Shown here in pieces: positions 46,526-57,901 of a stretch of 64,000 bases of DNA (position 1 is the stretch's first letter; every line of letters begins with the position of its first letter). The position numbers were made by a program, and so were the translations under genes. This DNA comes from Trematomus loennbergii (taxonomy: Eukaryota; Chordata; Actinopteri; Perciformes; Nototheniidae), in the NCBI GenBank assembly GCA_012861695.1, contig JAAOOA010000186.1:1059733-1123732 (forward strand). Reading direction: 5' to 3'. The notes beneath the pieces were generated by a model. The model did no database searches. It was not told the DNA's origin and worked only from the letters and a program-made list of their open reading frames with translations.

Positions 46526-48103
46526 CAGGGGTGGGCAATTATTTTTACAAGGGCCACTTCAGAAACTCGAGCTGTGTTGGGGGGCCGAATCAAAAATAAG
46601 TTGAACTTAATTCTGCTCAATATACCAATACTGAAAAGGTGTTTTACAGTATGTTAAAGATAAGAAATGAATCACCTTTATACAAAAAGAAATGAGTGCT
46701 TTTGATTTTTGTTTTTCAGTTAATTTTACTTGTTCAGTGAGAAAAATCCAGTCTGTCTTGGGCTTGAACAAGTGCACGGAAATCTGGTTCAATGTCTGAG
46801 GAGGACAGCTGAGAGATGATCATCAGTGATAGAGGATCTGTATCTGGATTTGTTGAACTTCATCACTGAGAATGTCTGTTCACATATGTAGGTAGATCCA
46901 AAGAGGACCATCATCTTCTGAGCACGTCTCCTGATGTGTGGAAAGTTCTCCTCTTTCAGGGAAGAGTAAAACTCAGGCAGTGAGACTGACCTAAAGTGCT
47001 CTGACAGAAGTGTGTCAGACTGCAGGTCAATGAGTTCAAGCTGAACATCACTGGGTGCATCATCCACATGGCATGTAAATGGGGAAAAGATCATGTTCAT
47101 TTCATTCTCAATTGTTTTGAAGTCTTTAAATCGCCTTGAAAACTCACCATGCAGTGCTTCTAACATGGATGAGTACCTCTGGAGGTGATCAGCTGATGGT
47201 GTGGCTTCCTTCAGTGTTGGCAAGTGCGTGAGAATGTTGTCCTCCATTTGGCTTGAGAGAAGCGTAGGAAGATGAGTAGCTGGGCAGTGTCACGTACATC
47301 GCAGCTCTCATCCAAAGCCAAGGAAAAAAAGTCAAAGTTGACCGCTCTGTTCTGCAGCTGAAGCTCCAGATTTCCCGCGATGTCCTCAATCCTCCTCGTA
47401 ACAGTGCGTCGGGAGAGCGGCACTTTCTCATTTCACTTTCGCAGAGTCCAACAAACACTCCTTAATGAACTCTCCGTCCGAAAACGGTTTACTTTTCTTT
47501 GCAATTTTGTGGGATAAGACATAACTCGTCTTGACAGCTGCATCTCTGGATGTGGAATGTTTTGTGGAAATATGTTGTTGGCTTTGCAGCTTAGCTAGCA
47601 AAGCATCCGACCCCTTTTGCCCGCTCTTCCTCAGACAGGTTATTGTATTTATCTGCGTGTTTGATAGCATAGTGGCGACTCAAATTGTACTCCTTGAACA
47701 CAGCGACCTGCGCACCACAAACTAAACACACAGCTTTACCTTTCACTTCTGTAAATAAATACTTAGCGGTCCATGTCTTGTTGAAAACGCGGCATTCAGT
47801 ATCGATCTTTCTTTTTTTGCCCTTAGCGGACATTTCGAGGACTAGCCGGCCAGCATCACTCGTAGCTGTTCACGGCATGCGCGTTACGTAAATAAATAAA
47901 CCAGCAGCGCCCTTTTCAAAATAAAAGCAACACAGTTAGAAAAGTATTTACGCCATGCAAGCAATACAGTTGTGTTGCTTTTATTTTGAAAAGGTTGCTG
48001 TTTTTTTTTATTATGTTATAATTTATGATCAACCTCACACGGGCCGGCCAAGGCCGGCCAACGGGCCGGATGTGGCCCGCGGGCCGTAAAATGCCCACCC
48101 CTG
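46526..48103 (-). mobile_element. hAT element with 8-bp duplication, internally deleted
   Basis: Ends CAGGGGTGGGCAATTA and (complement of the right end) CAGGGGTGGGCATTTTACGG. CTCTATAG flanks both sides (46518-46525, 48104-48111). It carries a damaged transposase on the minus strand and sits in the right tip of an older MITE. Confidence 0.93.
46789..47833 (-). pseudogene. hAT transposase (ZBED/GTF2IRD2-like), broken
   Basis: The start at 47833 reads MSAKGKKRKIDTECRVFNKT, then KYLFTEVKGKAVCLVCGAQV and NLSRHYAIKHADKY (a BED-like finger Cx2C...HYxxxH). After a frameshift come HKIAKKSKPFSDGEFIKECL, then SRRTVTRRIEDIAGNLELQL and FFSLALDESCDVRDTAQLLI, carrying the first catalytic Asp. The middle catalytic part is deleted, and the C-terminus resumes at MEDNILTHLPTLKEATPSAD, with FPHIRRRAQKMMVLFGSTYI and CEQTFSVMKFNKSRYRSSIT, the hATC dimerisation domain. 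Several frame changes and the deletion make it inactive. Confidence 0.88.
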
Positions 48104-48111
48104 CTCTATAG

Positions 48112-49017
48112 AGACGAAGAAAGTAAAGAATAAAGTGTATGTTTAAATGTTAGCACCCCCCGAAGAGGCACAAGGTTGGTATTTACTATAATATAAAATT
48201 GTAGGTTGTGTCCTAATTCGTTATAAGCTGTTTTGTAGCTTTGCTGTCTGTTTATAGTTAACTTTTGGTAGTATGCTAAAGTGTTTCTAATACGGATTGA
48301 GCCTAAATGTATTTGTTATTTTTGTGTCTTGATAGCTCTTACGTTGACTCTGGAGTTTCAATAAATTCTAAATCATCAGTAAAGTCTACGACCATATTCC
48401 GGAGGGATATGCTACAGCTAGCATTAGCTATATTTACCTTGTTTACACTTAGCGGTCCTAAGTGTTAATCTGTGTATGTTACACTTGCATGTATGAGATC
48501 ATTAAGTGCCTTGTAACTTCTTTTTGTATAGTTTCACTCCGTTTGAATGTCAGTGGACTGCAAATAATTAAATAAAGGAGCATGGCTGCTCATTCCCTGG
48601 CTCTCAAAAGAGTTTGGCTGGCTATTTAATCTGTTCACACTGAGACAGTACAACACAGTACAACTATTGTGTAAAGCAGGTCACACAGTATGATCACAAA
48701 TACATAAACTCTGTTAAAAATCAGTTTTTATTAAGAAGTATACAGGCTGCATATCATGTGTTCTCAGCCTTGGAGAAACTTGACATGTTTTGGTATGTGT
48801 CTGAACCTCTCTTTAGTGGTTTAATAAAACAGATATTTGAACGTGTGCCTACTTTGTTCATGTGCAGTTGAGGTTAATTTCAGTAGTTGCATGCTATAAT
48901 GTATTACAAAGTGTGAAGAGGAGGCAACTTTAGAATAGGGAACCTGTTCAGGTCAATTAGAGTCAAACTACTAGCTTATTGGTTATGAACAAGACTTCAC
49001 TTTAAAATAGGGAACAT
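48112..49017. other. No gene seen
   Basis: Non-coding sequence with AATAAA-containing stretches (near 48360 and 48570) but no reading frame or splice pattern I can support. Confidence 0.55.
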
Positions 49018-49024
49018 ATTCTTC

Positions 49025-49226
49025 TGTGGAGGCGTGTGGCGCAGTGGGTTGTGTGTAGGTTCGGATCAGGGGGGCACAGGTTCAAACCCCACTGCAGTCA
49101 GCATGTCGTTGTGTCCCTGGGCAAGACACTTCATCCCAAAGTGCTCCTGTGGGGATTGCCCACAGTATTGAGTATGTAAGTTGCTTTGGATAAAAGCGTC
49201 TAACAAGTAACATGTAATGTAATGTA
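49025..49226 (+). mobile_element. tRNA-derived SINE with target duplication
   Basis: The head GTGTGGCGCAGTGGGTTGTG carries an A box and ACAGGTTCAAACCCC carries a B box. The body has CTGGGCAAGACACTTCATCC and the 3' tail TTTGGATAAAAGCGTCTAAC with (TAATG)n, a classic fish SINE. ATTCTTC repeats on both sides (49018-49024, 49227-49233), a target duplication of the type left by LINE machinery. Confidence 0.92.
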
Positions 49227-50060
49227 ATTCTTCGATAGAAATACCTAATTTTGAGTTATTTAGACTTGTCTTATGTCTTGTTACATAAGGATATATCATA
49301 TTTGTTAAGTGTGGAGAATTACTATTCTTGTGGTACTACTGCCTTATTAGGCCATATTGAGCATATTAAGACCAAACAACTTCCTTACTTGCGATAAATA
49401 AGCACCAATGAGAGGGTTATTGAGGAAAAACTCTCAGCTAATGGCCTATTACTTGTAGAATATGGTCATGTAGAATAAGGCATTAATAAGTGTTTTATAA
49501 TGACTAATAAAGAGCCAATATACTGCTAATAAGCATGTTAATTAACAACTAATTAATGGTGAATTGGTGCACCTTAAGTGTTAACAAAAGTTCTTATTGC
49601 AGCTCAAATTTAGCTAGCAGTGCTCTGAGCAGCTTCAGACTTTGTTTTCAAGGCTGTAAACCAGTCAAGGAATGAATGATTAAACTGGCATCCTGTTGGA
49701 TCAACCTGACGTCCTTTTAAAGTATACTCTCTCACAACCAGTACAATGTCCTCTCACATAAACTGTCATTCTCTCTCACACAAACTACTATACCCTCATA
49801 CATACTACAATCCCTCTCTCACATACACTATCATTTGTAGTATGATGTTGTCTGTCAGTGGGAATAATAGTGTTTCTAAGAAAGTACAGTTTGGTATGTA
49901 AGTAAGTTTGATTTATGGCCCAGACAAAAGTGTGTGAAAGAGAGTATGATTGTGCGTGTAAAAGTGTTTAGCTGTATAAAAGAGTTTAATGGTGTATGTG
50001 TGAGATTCTGATATTGTTTGTAAGACCAAGTATGAGTTGTGAGCTAGACGGCCTCTCATA

Positions 50061-50331
50061 GGTTTGTGTCGCTGTATCGACGCATAACTAAAGTTAAACA
50101 GTCACATCTTATCTGGATAAGTGGTGCAAAGTGCAGAATACCGTTTTGATAAGGGAGACATGTGTGTAGTCTTTAATATTAAACACAATCGCTGGTAGAC
50201 AGCCACAGAAGTCGTATCACAAGTTATCCTGGGCGGATCACAGCTCCACAGCTGAAGACTTCTCCACGCTGCTTTCAAACTGTGAGTAAACAACGTGTGC
50301 TTCACTTGTAGGCTGTCTGAAGGTGTACACG
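50061..50331 (+). repeat. 271-bp direct repeat, right copy
   Basis: Copy of 43168-43438. It ends exactly where the long-inverted-repeat element begins (50332), whereas the left copy continues into GGTCTCAGATGG. Confidence 0.92.
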
Positions 50332-50733
50332 TATGAAGGTAGATATGGTGCAAAATGCGAGAGCGTGTAAAACCTGATGTGAGCACTTGCAGAAAAGAAA
50401 TCTGAGCTTGTGTGCATACATTTACACTTGTATAACATATCCACGTATCTGTGAACCACATTTGAAGTCACAGAAGAAAAGAAAAAAGTTTGTAGCTTGT
50501 AGAAAAAAAATGAACTTAGTGATGAAATGTTCACTTGCAGAAAAATATATATTTAATAACTGCAACTTGGTTATTACAACCTCTCAAATCAGTCATTACA
50601 ACTTCACGAATCTGCTCTGTGGCAGTATAAATCCACGAATCTGCGGCCTTGACTTTTGCTACACTTCTTGCGATGAATGTGTCGCAAAAGTAATTTTCAC
50701 CTGTAGATGTGGGGGAGGGAGGGGGGTTGGAGC

Positions 50734-50760
50734 GAAGGGGCGGAGCTATCACAACGACGA
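50734..50760 (+). promoter_or_regulatory. GC-box in the left arm, possible promoter
   Basis: AGGGGCGGAGCTATCA lies about 100 bp upstream of the ATG at 50851. The identical motif, inverted, sits in the right arm (about 53745-53760) upstream of the minus-strand ATG at 53602. Promoter function is inferred only from sequence and position. Confidence 0.4.
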
Positions 50761-50850
50761 GGCTCGGGTCAGTCACACAGTCACAGCCATAGTCAGGTCG
50801 AACCAGATGACTGCGGGGCTAACGGTCCGTGTCGCTACCAGTCCGCTGAC

Positions 50851-51772
50851 ATGGCGCGTCAATCAACGGTAAGTTTTGCCCATTACTTCCCCAGTATTAC
50901 TTTGAATATTATTATTGTGATTGAGGATGAAATCCGCTATGAAGACCACCGTTTTATATCGTGCAGTTTAGCGGCAAAATAACGTCAGTTAGCCAGCTAA
51001 CGCTAGCTTTGTTGAATTTATGCTAGCTAAACAAGTAGTGGTTGTAGTCTATACAGCAGTAATTTATATTATAGCCTACTGCTTTGGCACTAACGGTTGA
51101 TAACCGTTTATGAAAATAAAACCAATTGAACTGTACTGAAATAAAGACAAGTTTTATAATTGTCTTGGGCTCCTGCTGTGTTTTTAAAGCCTTTGTAAAT
51201 TATCCATGCTATTTAACGAAGACTTCAGAATCTTAAAATCCCTTGACGTTTGTATGCAATTGTGCTAAATTCAACACTGGAATCAAGCAAATATGAATAT
51301 GTTTGCATGACGTTATTTATATTTTGCCATCACTTAATTATACGTTTAATACATTTAAGTCAAGCTAAGGTACATGTGATGGTAGCTAGTTAGTGCTCTT
51401 ACCTGTGAGGCCTCCTCCAAACAGCATTATAACCAGACTGTATCATTAAAACTAGAAGTACCAGTTCTAGATCCTTGACTTTAGACAAACAATTCAAAAG
51501 ACAAAATGTATTTAAAGACCAATCTTTATTTGAAGGTGCCTCTTAACCTGAGATATTAGTTATACAGTAATAGTATTGACAATCTAAAAAAACTGAGCAA
51601 CTCAACGTTCACTTTATATTTCTTATTGTCTAAAGCATTTATTATTTTCATTTTCCCCTCTCATATTCAGTGTGGACGGATTGAGACAGCGTGGTGTCCA
51701 GAGAGCTGCAGAGACTTCAGGGAGAAACCTCCGTGTGATGGACGTCCTGTCTGTTGGTTTGGAGAGGACTGA
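50851..51772 (+). CDS. Spliced small ORF (39 aa), cysteine-rich, plus strand
   Basis: Exon 1 starts ATG at 50851 with good context (GACATGG), encoding MARQST, and ends phase 0 at a GTAAGT donor (50869). Exon 2 begins after a pyrimidine-rich CTCATATTCAG at 51671 and encodes CGRIETAWCPESCRDFREKP then PCDGRPVCWFGED and TGA (51772). It contains five cysteines and no signal peptide. An AATAAA at 51958 follows. I recognise no family. It could be a fragment or a non-coding transcript; the strong donor, acceptor and polyA signal support transcription. Confidence 0.45.
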
Positions 51773-51957
51773 GGGTCTTTCCTCAGCGAGGAGGACCAGG
51801 CCTGATGGAGGAGCCCATAGCTGATACCACCTGCACAGGCCTAGTCTGTCACTTTATTTGACTAAATGTGTTTACTTATACATTTAATAGGTTTACACCT
51901 TCTGTCCATATGTGCTTTTTATTTAAAACATTTTGATTAACTTTTGGTTCACATTTC

Positions 51958-51963
51958 AATAAA
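51958..51963 (+). terminator. PolyA signal, plus strand
   Basis: AATAAA followed by a T-rich stretch (TTTGTATTTGCACTCC), 186 bp after the 39-aa ORF stop. Confidence 0.55.
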
Positions 51964-52050
51964 TTGAATTTGTATTTGCACTCCTTTTGTCCATTATTCT
52001 TACTGAAAATGTTAGATTACACATTCACATCTGACTGAAGATTGGCCCCA

Positions 52051-52056
52051 TTTATT
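52051..52056 (-). terminator. PolyA signal, minus strand
   Basis: TTTATT on the plus strand is AATAAA on the minus strand, 192 bp after the stop of the 53-aa ORF. It faces the plus signal at 51958, so the two transcripts would converge. Confidence 0.5.
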
Positions 52057-52247
52057 TGTGACGTTGCAAACTCTGCGGTACAAGGTACATGTTGTGAAGC
52101 TCATAAAGTGAGGCAAATAGAAATAATCAGCTGATGGAGTGTAGATGTGGAAATAGGTGCATTCGATCAGCTGACTGTGTTTTCACAATAAAAGTAGTTT
52201 CTTAGTGAATGTCCTGTACTGGTCTTAACATCTCATAACATCAGCTT

Positions 52248-53602
52248 TTAATTTTCCTCTTGGATGTTCTTCTTGACCCTCAGAGAAGGAGATGTTGAGT
52301 CGTGTCTTTCAGGCATGTCCTTTCCTAACAAAAATTACAGGAAACATAAAACATATTATTGCAGAACAAGTGTGTTATTTATGAAAGAGTGTGTTTGTGT
52401 TTTAGGGGCTGTAGATATAATTATTTTGTAATGTAATGTTTTATTTTATTTCAACAGTGAGCTACAAAGACAATCAGATTATGAATGAACAGTATGAAAT
52501 TCATCAACATTGAATTTTATTATCAAAATAATATTTAACTGTTATCAAAACTTAGTGCAACTGTAGAAGCTTGCTCTGTTGTCTCACTGAAAGAATAACT
52601 TTTACCACGTTTTTTACAGACAATATTGAGAGATAAATAGTAGCAGTTCTCACTATGTGTTAAATAGCTTTGCCTTCAATACATTAAATTAGAAAGCTGA
52701 CAAAGTATATTGCTTGTTAACATCTAAATGTAACCCTTTGCATGGAAAAACCCTCAACTTCACTGATGTGTAGGTGATCTAGTATTTAGTATTGTTTAAT
52801 GGAATGTATATCAGTGTATTAAAGTCAATACTTCATTTATTTAAACCAATATCTTTCTTGATTCTTTGTACAGTATGAAAAAAGAGTATTTGTACCTGTG
52901 CTGAAGTTCACTGCTGTGAGGAGTCCAGTTCTGTCTCTCACTCTCTGGTCCAGCCTGTCTGCATCACCTGGACACTTTAAACAAACAGATATATATGTAA
53001 AGAACCATGTGTACAAACAATATAACTTATTCTCTTCTGTTGAACATGTTGGATTGTGTATTGCCGAGTCAGGGTCCTTTTTATTTTACTGTAACTTTGG
53101 AAGTTGTGTTACCAATGCTTACTGTTTATTTGATACCAATTTGGTAATGCAATTAATAAAAACAACAAGGTTTGGGTTCGTTCTTCAGATGACTGTGTTA
53201 ACGTGTAAGCTCAATAATGAACTCCAGCTCAACCAACCATATTGTAATATCCAAGTAATCATCTTGAAATATGACATTAATAATTGTAATATACACACAT
53301 CTTATTGTGAGGTTGATTTCACATACACTACTTCGACGTTAGCTTGTCTACATACTTCAGCATAGCGGATTTAAATTAACCTTAGCGATGCATACAGTTC
53401 CTACCTACATAATAAAATATCTCTCTAAGTTACAAGGATGACCTTATTTTATCAACCTCAAACAGAAGCCTTTGTTCTACAGTATTATCCCACTTAACGC
53501 TTAACACTTGTCTATTTCGTTTTAACCTTTATTTATACGGTCTATGGTTTTAACTTAAACACATAAAAAAGTACTCGAATTTCACTTACCGCAAAACCGC
53601 AT
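52248..53602 (-). CDS. Spliced small ORF (53 aa), minus strand
   Basis: Three exons on the minus strand join without a frame error. 53602-53590 encodes MRFC plus one base (GTAAGT donor); 52967-52896 encodes DADRLDQRVRDRTGLLTAVN and FST (acceptor TGTCCAG, donor GTACAA); 52324-52248 encodes KDMPERHDSTSPSLRVKKNI and QEEN then TAA (acceptor TTTTGTTAG). The two phase-1 joins make GGT and GGA. An upstream out-of-frame ATG at 53606 would stop at once. The product is charged, lacks a signal peptide and is unrecognised. The inner end of the right arm lies 58 bp before the start codon. Confidence 0.45.
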
Positions 53603-55132
53603 TCATGCACCGTCTGTTTTAACCGCAGAGCGAGTCACAATAGTCCGATATAAGCATGAAGACACGGACCGTTAGCACCGCAGTCATCCGGTTCGACCTG
53701 ATGGCTGTGACTGTGTGACTGACCCGAGCCTCGTCGTTCTGATAGCTCCGCCCCTTCGCTCCAACCCCCCTCCCTCCCCCCACATCTACAGGTGAAAATT
53801 ACTTTTGCGACACATTCATCGCAAGAAGTGTACCAAAAGTCAAGGCCGCAGATTCGTGGATGTATACTGCCACAGAGCAGATTCGTGAAGTTGTAATGAC
53901 TGATTTGAGAGGTTGTAATAACCAAGTTGCAGTTGTAATGGAAAATATATTTTAAAAATATATATTTTTCTGCAAGTGAACATTTCATCACTAAGTTCAT
54001 TTTTTTTCTACAGTACAAGCTACAAAACTTTTTTCTTTTCTTCTGTGACTTCAAATGTGGTTCACAGATACGTGGATATGTTATACAAGTGTAAATGTAT
54101 GCACACACGCTCAGATTTCTTTTCTGCAAGTGCTCACATCAGGTTTTACACGTTCTCGCATTTTGCACCATATCTCCCTTCATAATTCTAAACATCTGTC
54201 TGAAATATTGAGTAGGGTTTCTCTCTGAGTGAAAGCAGAATGGGTTTAGAAAGATCTCCATGTACTGTTGTCAGTGTTTCAGGCAGAATGAGTTGCAGTC
54301 TGATTGTTCTCTGAGTTCTCGTCATCAGAGAGAATGCAGGGCGTGTCAGAACCGGTCTAACAAGTCCTGACTGTTTTTATGTCTAACTCTTAATACTCTG
54401 AATAAGGGAAGGAGTGTGAAGGGCCCGTCTTCCAACACTGACCTGGTTTCACTGAATAGCCCTGAAAATGTCAAATGTTTTTTTAAGTTTTAGATTATAC
54501 ATCTGGGACTAGATTGCCCGAATTCGAAAAACATATATAACAGTACATGTTTTGATATATTGTTGGGCTATACAAAACATTAGCATGAAAAGTAAATGGG
54601 AGATTATATCAAACTTCAAAAATATTCTTCCCCTAGATTTGAACCTCATTGTAACTTAGTTATCAGGGAACTTGTTTTTCCTATTTTCAATGATATGTCA
54701 AAAACACATTTCTTATCAGTTCACAAAAGACCTCGTTTTAATTAAAGTCCGTAACTGCTTTCATGTAATTAACGTACATATTTTAAGCCAAAAAATTATG
54801 TTTTTTCTAAACCTAACAAAGAAGTTTTGTTGAATGGTTACTGAGTGCAGTTCAGTTGTGTGGGATATCTTGTGGGGGGCTGGGCTGTACATTACCTGTG
54901 GATGTACATTGAAGTGACTGTTTGTGTGTGCTGTGATACACTGCGACACACTAACACATATTTAGGGGTCAACACACTGGGTTTCTGTGTGGTTCTGGGG
55001 CTGTGGGGAACATTCTGGGCTGGTCCGGTCCTGTTGAGGCTCCAACAAGGTTCCTGAATATCTGAGAGGAGGAGCTACCTGTGATGTAAAGCTTGTGGTA
55101 ATGAATGAGCATGTTGTTGTGTTTGTGTGAAG

Positions 55133-55412
55133 GTGGGAGCTCTGCTATGGATCAGTGTGAGGACAGAGAGGAGGAAGCCCCCCCCCCCCCCCTCTAAAAG
55201 CTCTGGGGAACATGACATATCCACCTGTCCATCACTCTTCTCCATGTCACAGCTCAGCACTCATTATTCACTCAAAGCTCTGTGTCTCTTCAAGCCCATA
55301 GCAAACACCACACTCTGCTGGACCTGGACCTGGACCTGGACCTGGACCTGGACCTGGACCTGGACCCAGCTCTGTGTCCAGTAACCAGCTTACTGCCAGA
55401 GACCAGAACCAG
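55133..55412 (+). pseudogene. NLR-type leader exon, copy B
   Basis: The ATG at 55147 opens MDQCEDREEEAP as in copy A, but the C run is 15 bases against 8 in copy A, shifting the frame before SKSSGEH. The (CTGGAC)n tract is longer and pure here. A single-base insertion (AACACCACAC) before the repeat shifts the frame again. It is probably non-functional, unless the homopolymer length is an assembly error. Confidence 0.65.
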
Positions 55413-55839
55413 GTGTGTGGTCGCCGGCTGAGTCACTCTCTTATATCTCTCATGGTACTTATTTGTAGCAGTAGGTCAACTTGGTTTGCAGAAGTAAGAA
55501 AAGGTATCCATTGTGACACATGCTTCATACAATATAGACAACAGACACATCTTTAAAAAGTCCCTCTGGCTCCAGAACATCCACAAAGCTGTTTTTAAAC
55601 CTCTTGGTTCTACACCTTTAGGAAGATTAACCTCCGGCCCGAAGGAAGAAGCTGAAGCTCAGGTTGCAGGGGGTGGGAGTCTTCATTGAACCTGGAGTTA
55701 GACAGCCTCTGTAACTGTCTGATGAGCAGGGACTCCAGGTTTAGCTGAGACTCACCAGTCAGTCTGCTAGACCACTTTATGATCTGACTGAGACAGTTTC
55801 TGCTCTTTAAAGACATGTTACCAAACCAAGACATTTAAA

Positions 55840-56105
55840 GGTCCCATGTCATAGCCATTTCTACTGATCATAATTCCATTGTTGAGGTCTACTAGAATAG
55901 ATTTACATTGTTCAATGTTCCAAACTCACATTGGTTTCTCATACAGCATCTCTGTATAGTATGTGCATTCACTCTCTGTCCTAAACGGCTTGTTGGAGCT
56001 CCTGCCCCCCCCCCCCCTATGAGCCCACTGTGCTCTGATTGGTCAGCTCGCCCACTCTGTTCTGATGAGTCCACCACCGTTACAGCGGAACATCAGTGAT
56101 TATGT
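55840..56105. mobile_element. Partial TTAA-type MITE, copy B
   Basis: Same truncated unit as 25340-25620, starting TTTAAAGGTCCCATGTCATA. Confidence 0.8.
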
Positions 56106-56152
56106 GTTACAATGGCGTTTGTTAGCAACCAGGAAATGACACCAGAAATGAC

Positions 56153-57505
56153 TGTCACTACCCGATCTGCAGCCCTGCCCTATCTGCAGTGCGCATGTGC
56201 GAGATGGTCCGCCATATTTGACAACTACATACAGCAACTCTAATAGGACACTTGACACAGTGGCTTTTGGCAAAGCAGAAAAAGAACCGAGAGAGATGAG
56301 TTATTGTTATTACAACGTGACTTCACTATTATTTAAGAACTCTTTTTATTGGGTTCTTTTATTTGGGTTTAAGTACATTGTCAGAATAAGTGATAAATGG
56401 ATTTAAAGGGCCCATGTCATGGCCATTTCCACTGATCATAATTCCATTGTTGAGGTCTACTAGAATAGATTTATATTGTGCATTTGTCCAAACTCACATT
56501 GGTTTCTCATACAGCATCTCTGTAAACTACGTGTATTCACTGAATTTCACTCTCTGCCTTTAACGGCTCGTTGTAGCTCCAATAGCTCCAGCCCCCACCC
56601 TCCCTGTGAGCACAGTGTGCTCTGATTGGTCGGGACGTTGTGAATCGCGCTGAGCTCCGTGGAGGTGTTGTTTCCTTGTTTAGGATACATAGCAAAACAC
56701 AGCCAAACTCATCCTGAGCACACACAAACTCACAGCCGGATTAAAAACAATAAGTGTGGCTTGATATTGAGTAAGAAAAAGGTTGATAAACGCTGTGAGA
56801 ATGGGTCTGCAGAGAGAATTTCGCCGCGATCCCAACTGTCTGTTATCAGCCTGCAGCCAGGGAGGAGAAATCAGCAGAGCTGCCTGCTCCCTGCACACAG
56901 ATGTGTGTGTGAGGAAGTCCGTGGATTGGTCAATTTGGACCAATCAGCAGGGGCTTAACGTAACGGCTCCGCGGACGTAACGTAACGGCTGCACGGATTG
57001 ACGTATCTCCATCGAGGCGTTTTGGGGAGGTATTTTCTGTATTAGAGTTTTATTCGCTACAGGGTGTACTTTGAGGGTTTTGACTCTGCACACCGTTTAC
57101 ATGCATAAAAACCTTCATAACACACAAGGGGACGGGTAATAACCGGAAAAGCATGACATGGGCCCTTTAAATTCTGTTAGACAGCTATCATACTGAATAC
57201 ATATTTACTATGAATGTATGTAAAAATGTATAGCATATAGCTGTCTAACAGAAGTTAAATCCATTTCTCACTTATTCTGACAATGTACTTAACCCCAAAT
57301 AAAACAACCCAATGAAAAGAGTTGTTAAATAATAGTGAAGTCACGTTGTAATAACAATAACTCATCTCTCTCGGTTCTTTTTCTGCTTTGCCAAAAGCCA
57401 CTGTGTCAAGTGTCCTATTAGAGTTGCCGTATGTAGTTGTCAAATATGGTGGACCATCTCGCACATGCGCAGTACAGATCGGGCAGGGGGACAGATCGGT
57501 TAGTG
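56153..57505. mobile_element. Foldback element with nested MITE, copy B
   Basis: The left arm begins near 56153 and the right arm is 57237-57505. The nesting matches copy A, so it predates the duplication. Confidence 0.82.
56407..57166. mobile_element. TTAA-flanked MITE, copy B
   Basis: 760 bp; AGGGCCCATGTCATG ends with TTAA at 56403-56406 and 57167-57170. It lacks the 21-bp hairpin found in copy A. Confidence 0.85.
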
Positions 57506-57901
57506 CCAGTGACAATGACAAACAGATGAGAATGCTGCGTGGGGTCTGGGTGCCGTGTTGGCGGGACGTTGCGCGGGGAGCGGACAGTGTGAGCTGGGTT
57601 CATTTCCTGCTTGCTGCGTGGGGTCTGTGAGACATCGCGAATGGACGCGGGAAGGGGGGGTGCTGAGGGGGATGCAGCACCCCCATCTGCGAGGCTCAAC
57701 TAGCAGTACCCGCGACTCTTTCAATGAAGGCTCGATAATCAGCTCACAGCATATACAATGGCATATAGGTGTAAGCAGAGGTAAAGTGCTATTTTATAAG
57801 GGGGGGGGGGGCCTGACCTCCTCTCGGGGGTCCGGGGGCATGCTCCCCCGGGAAGATCTTTTTAAAATATTGAAGTTAAATTCATCAATCTGGTGCACTT
57901 T
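57506..57901. other. Copy-B-specific GC-rich stretch, then shared sequence
   Basis: 57530-57700 contains GCTGCGTGGGGTCTG twice and a G run; it is not in copy A at this place. At 57800-57860 there is a poly-G run and CTCTCGGGGGTCCGGGGGCA, absent from copy A. The 209-codon open frame across it is not a gene. Confidence 0.6.

Larger units (their letters stand above)
43725..50055. mobile_element. 6.3-kb block bounded by 58-bp inverted repeats
   Basis: 43725-43783 (GAGGCCTTCTAGCTCACAAC onward) is the inverse of 49998-50055. Next to both ends are degenerate CTCTCTCACACACAAACTAC-type repeats (43800-43975 and 49735-49990). The block contains other nested elements and no gene of its own. It may be an old DNA transposon, but no target duplication is seen. 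Confidence 0.5.
50332..54184. mobile_element. 3.85-kb element with about 500-bp inverted repeats
   Basis: 50332-50833 and 53661-54184 are inverted repeats, with ends TATGAAGGTAGATATGGTGC and (complement) TATGAAGGGAGATATGGTGC. If the ends are TGAAGG, a TA dinucleotide flanks both sides. The arms are GC-rich at their inner ends (GAAGGGGCGGAGCTATCA, a GC-box) and both arms lead towards start codons. About 2.8 kb lies between. Right of the element the segmental duplication copy B starts immediately. No transposase is recognised. Confidence 0.8.

Noticed and set aside
50387..50872. 161-codon plus frame in the left arm (and the 164-codon frame in the right arm)
   Set aside because: The arms are inverted repeats and the frames contain no domain; frame length differs between arms by indels. 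They look like promoter/leader sequence.
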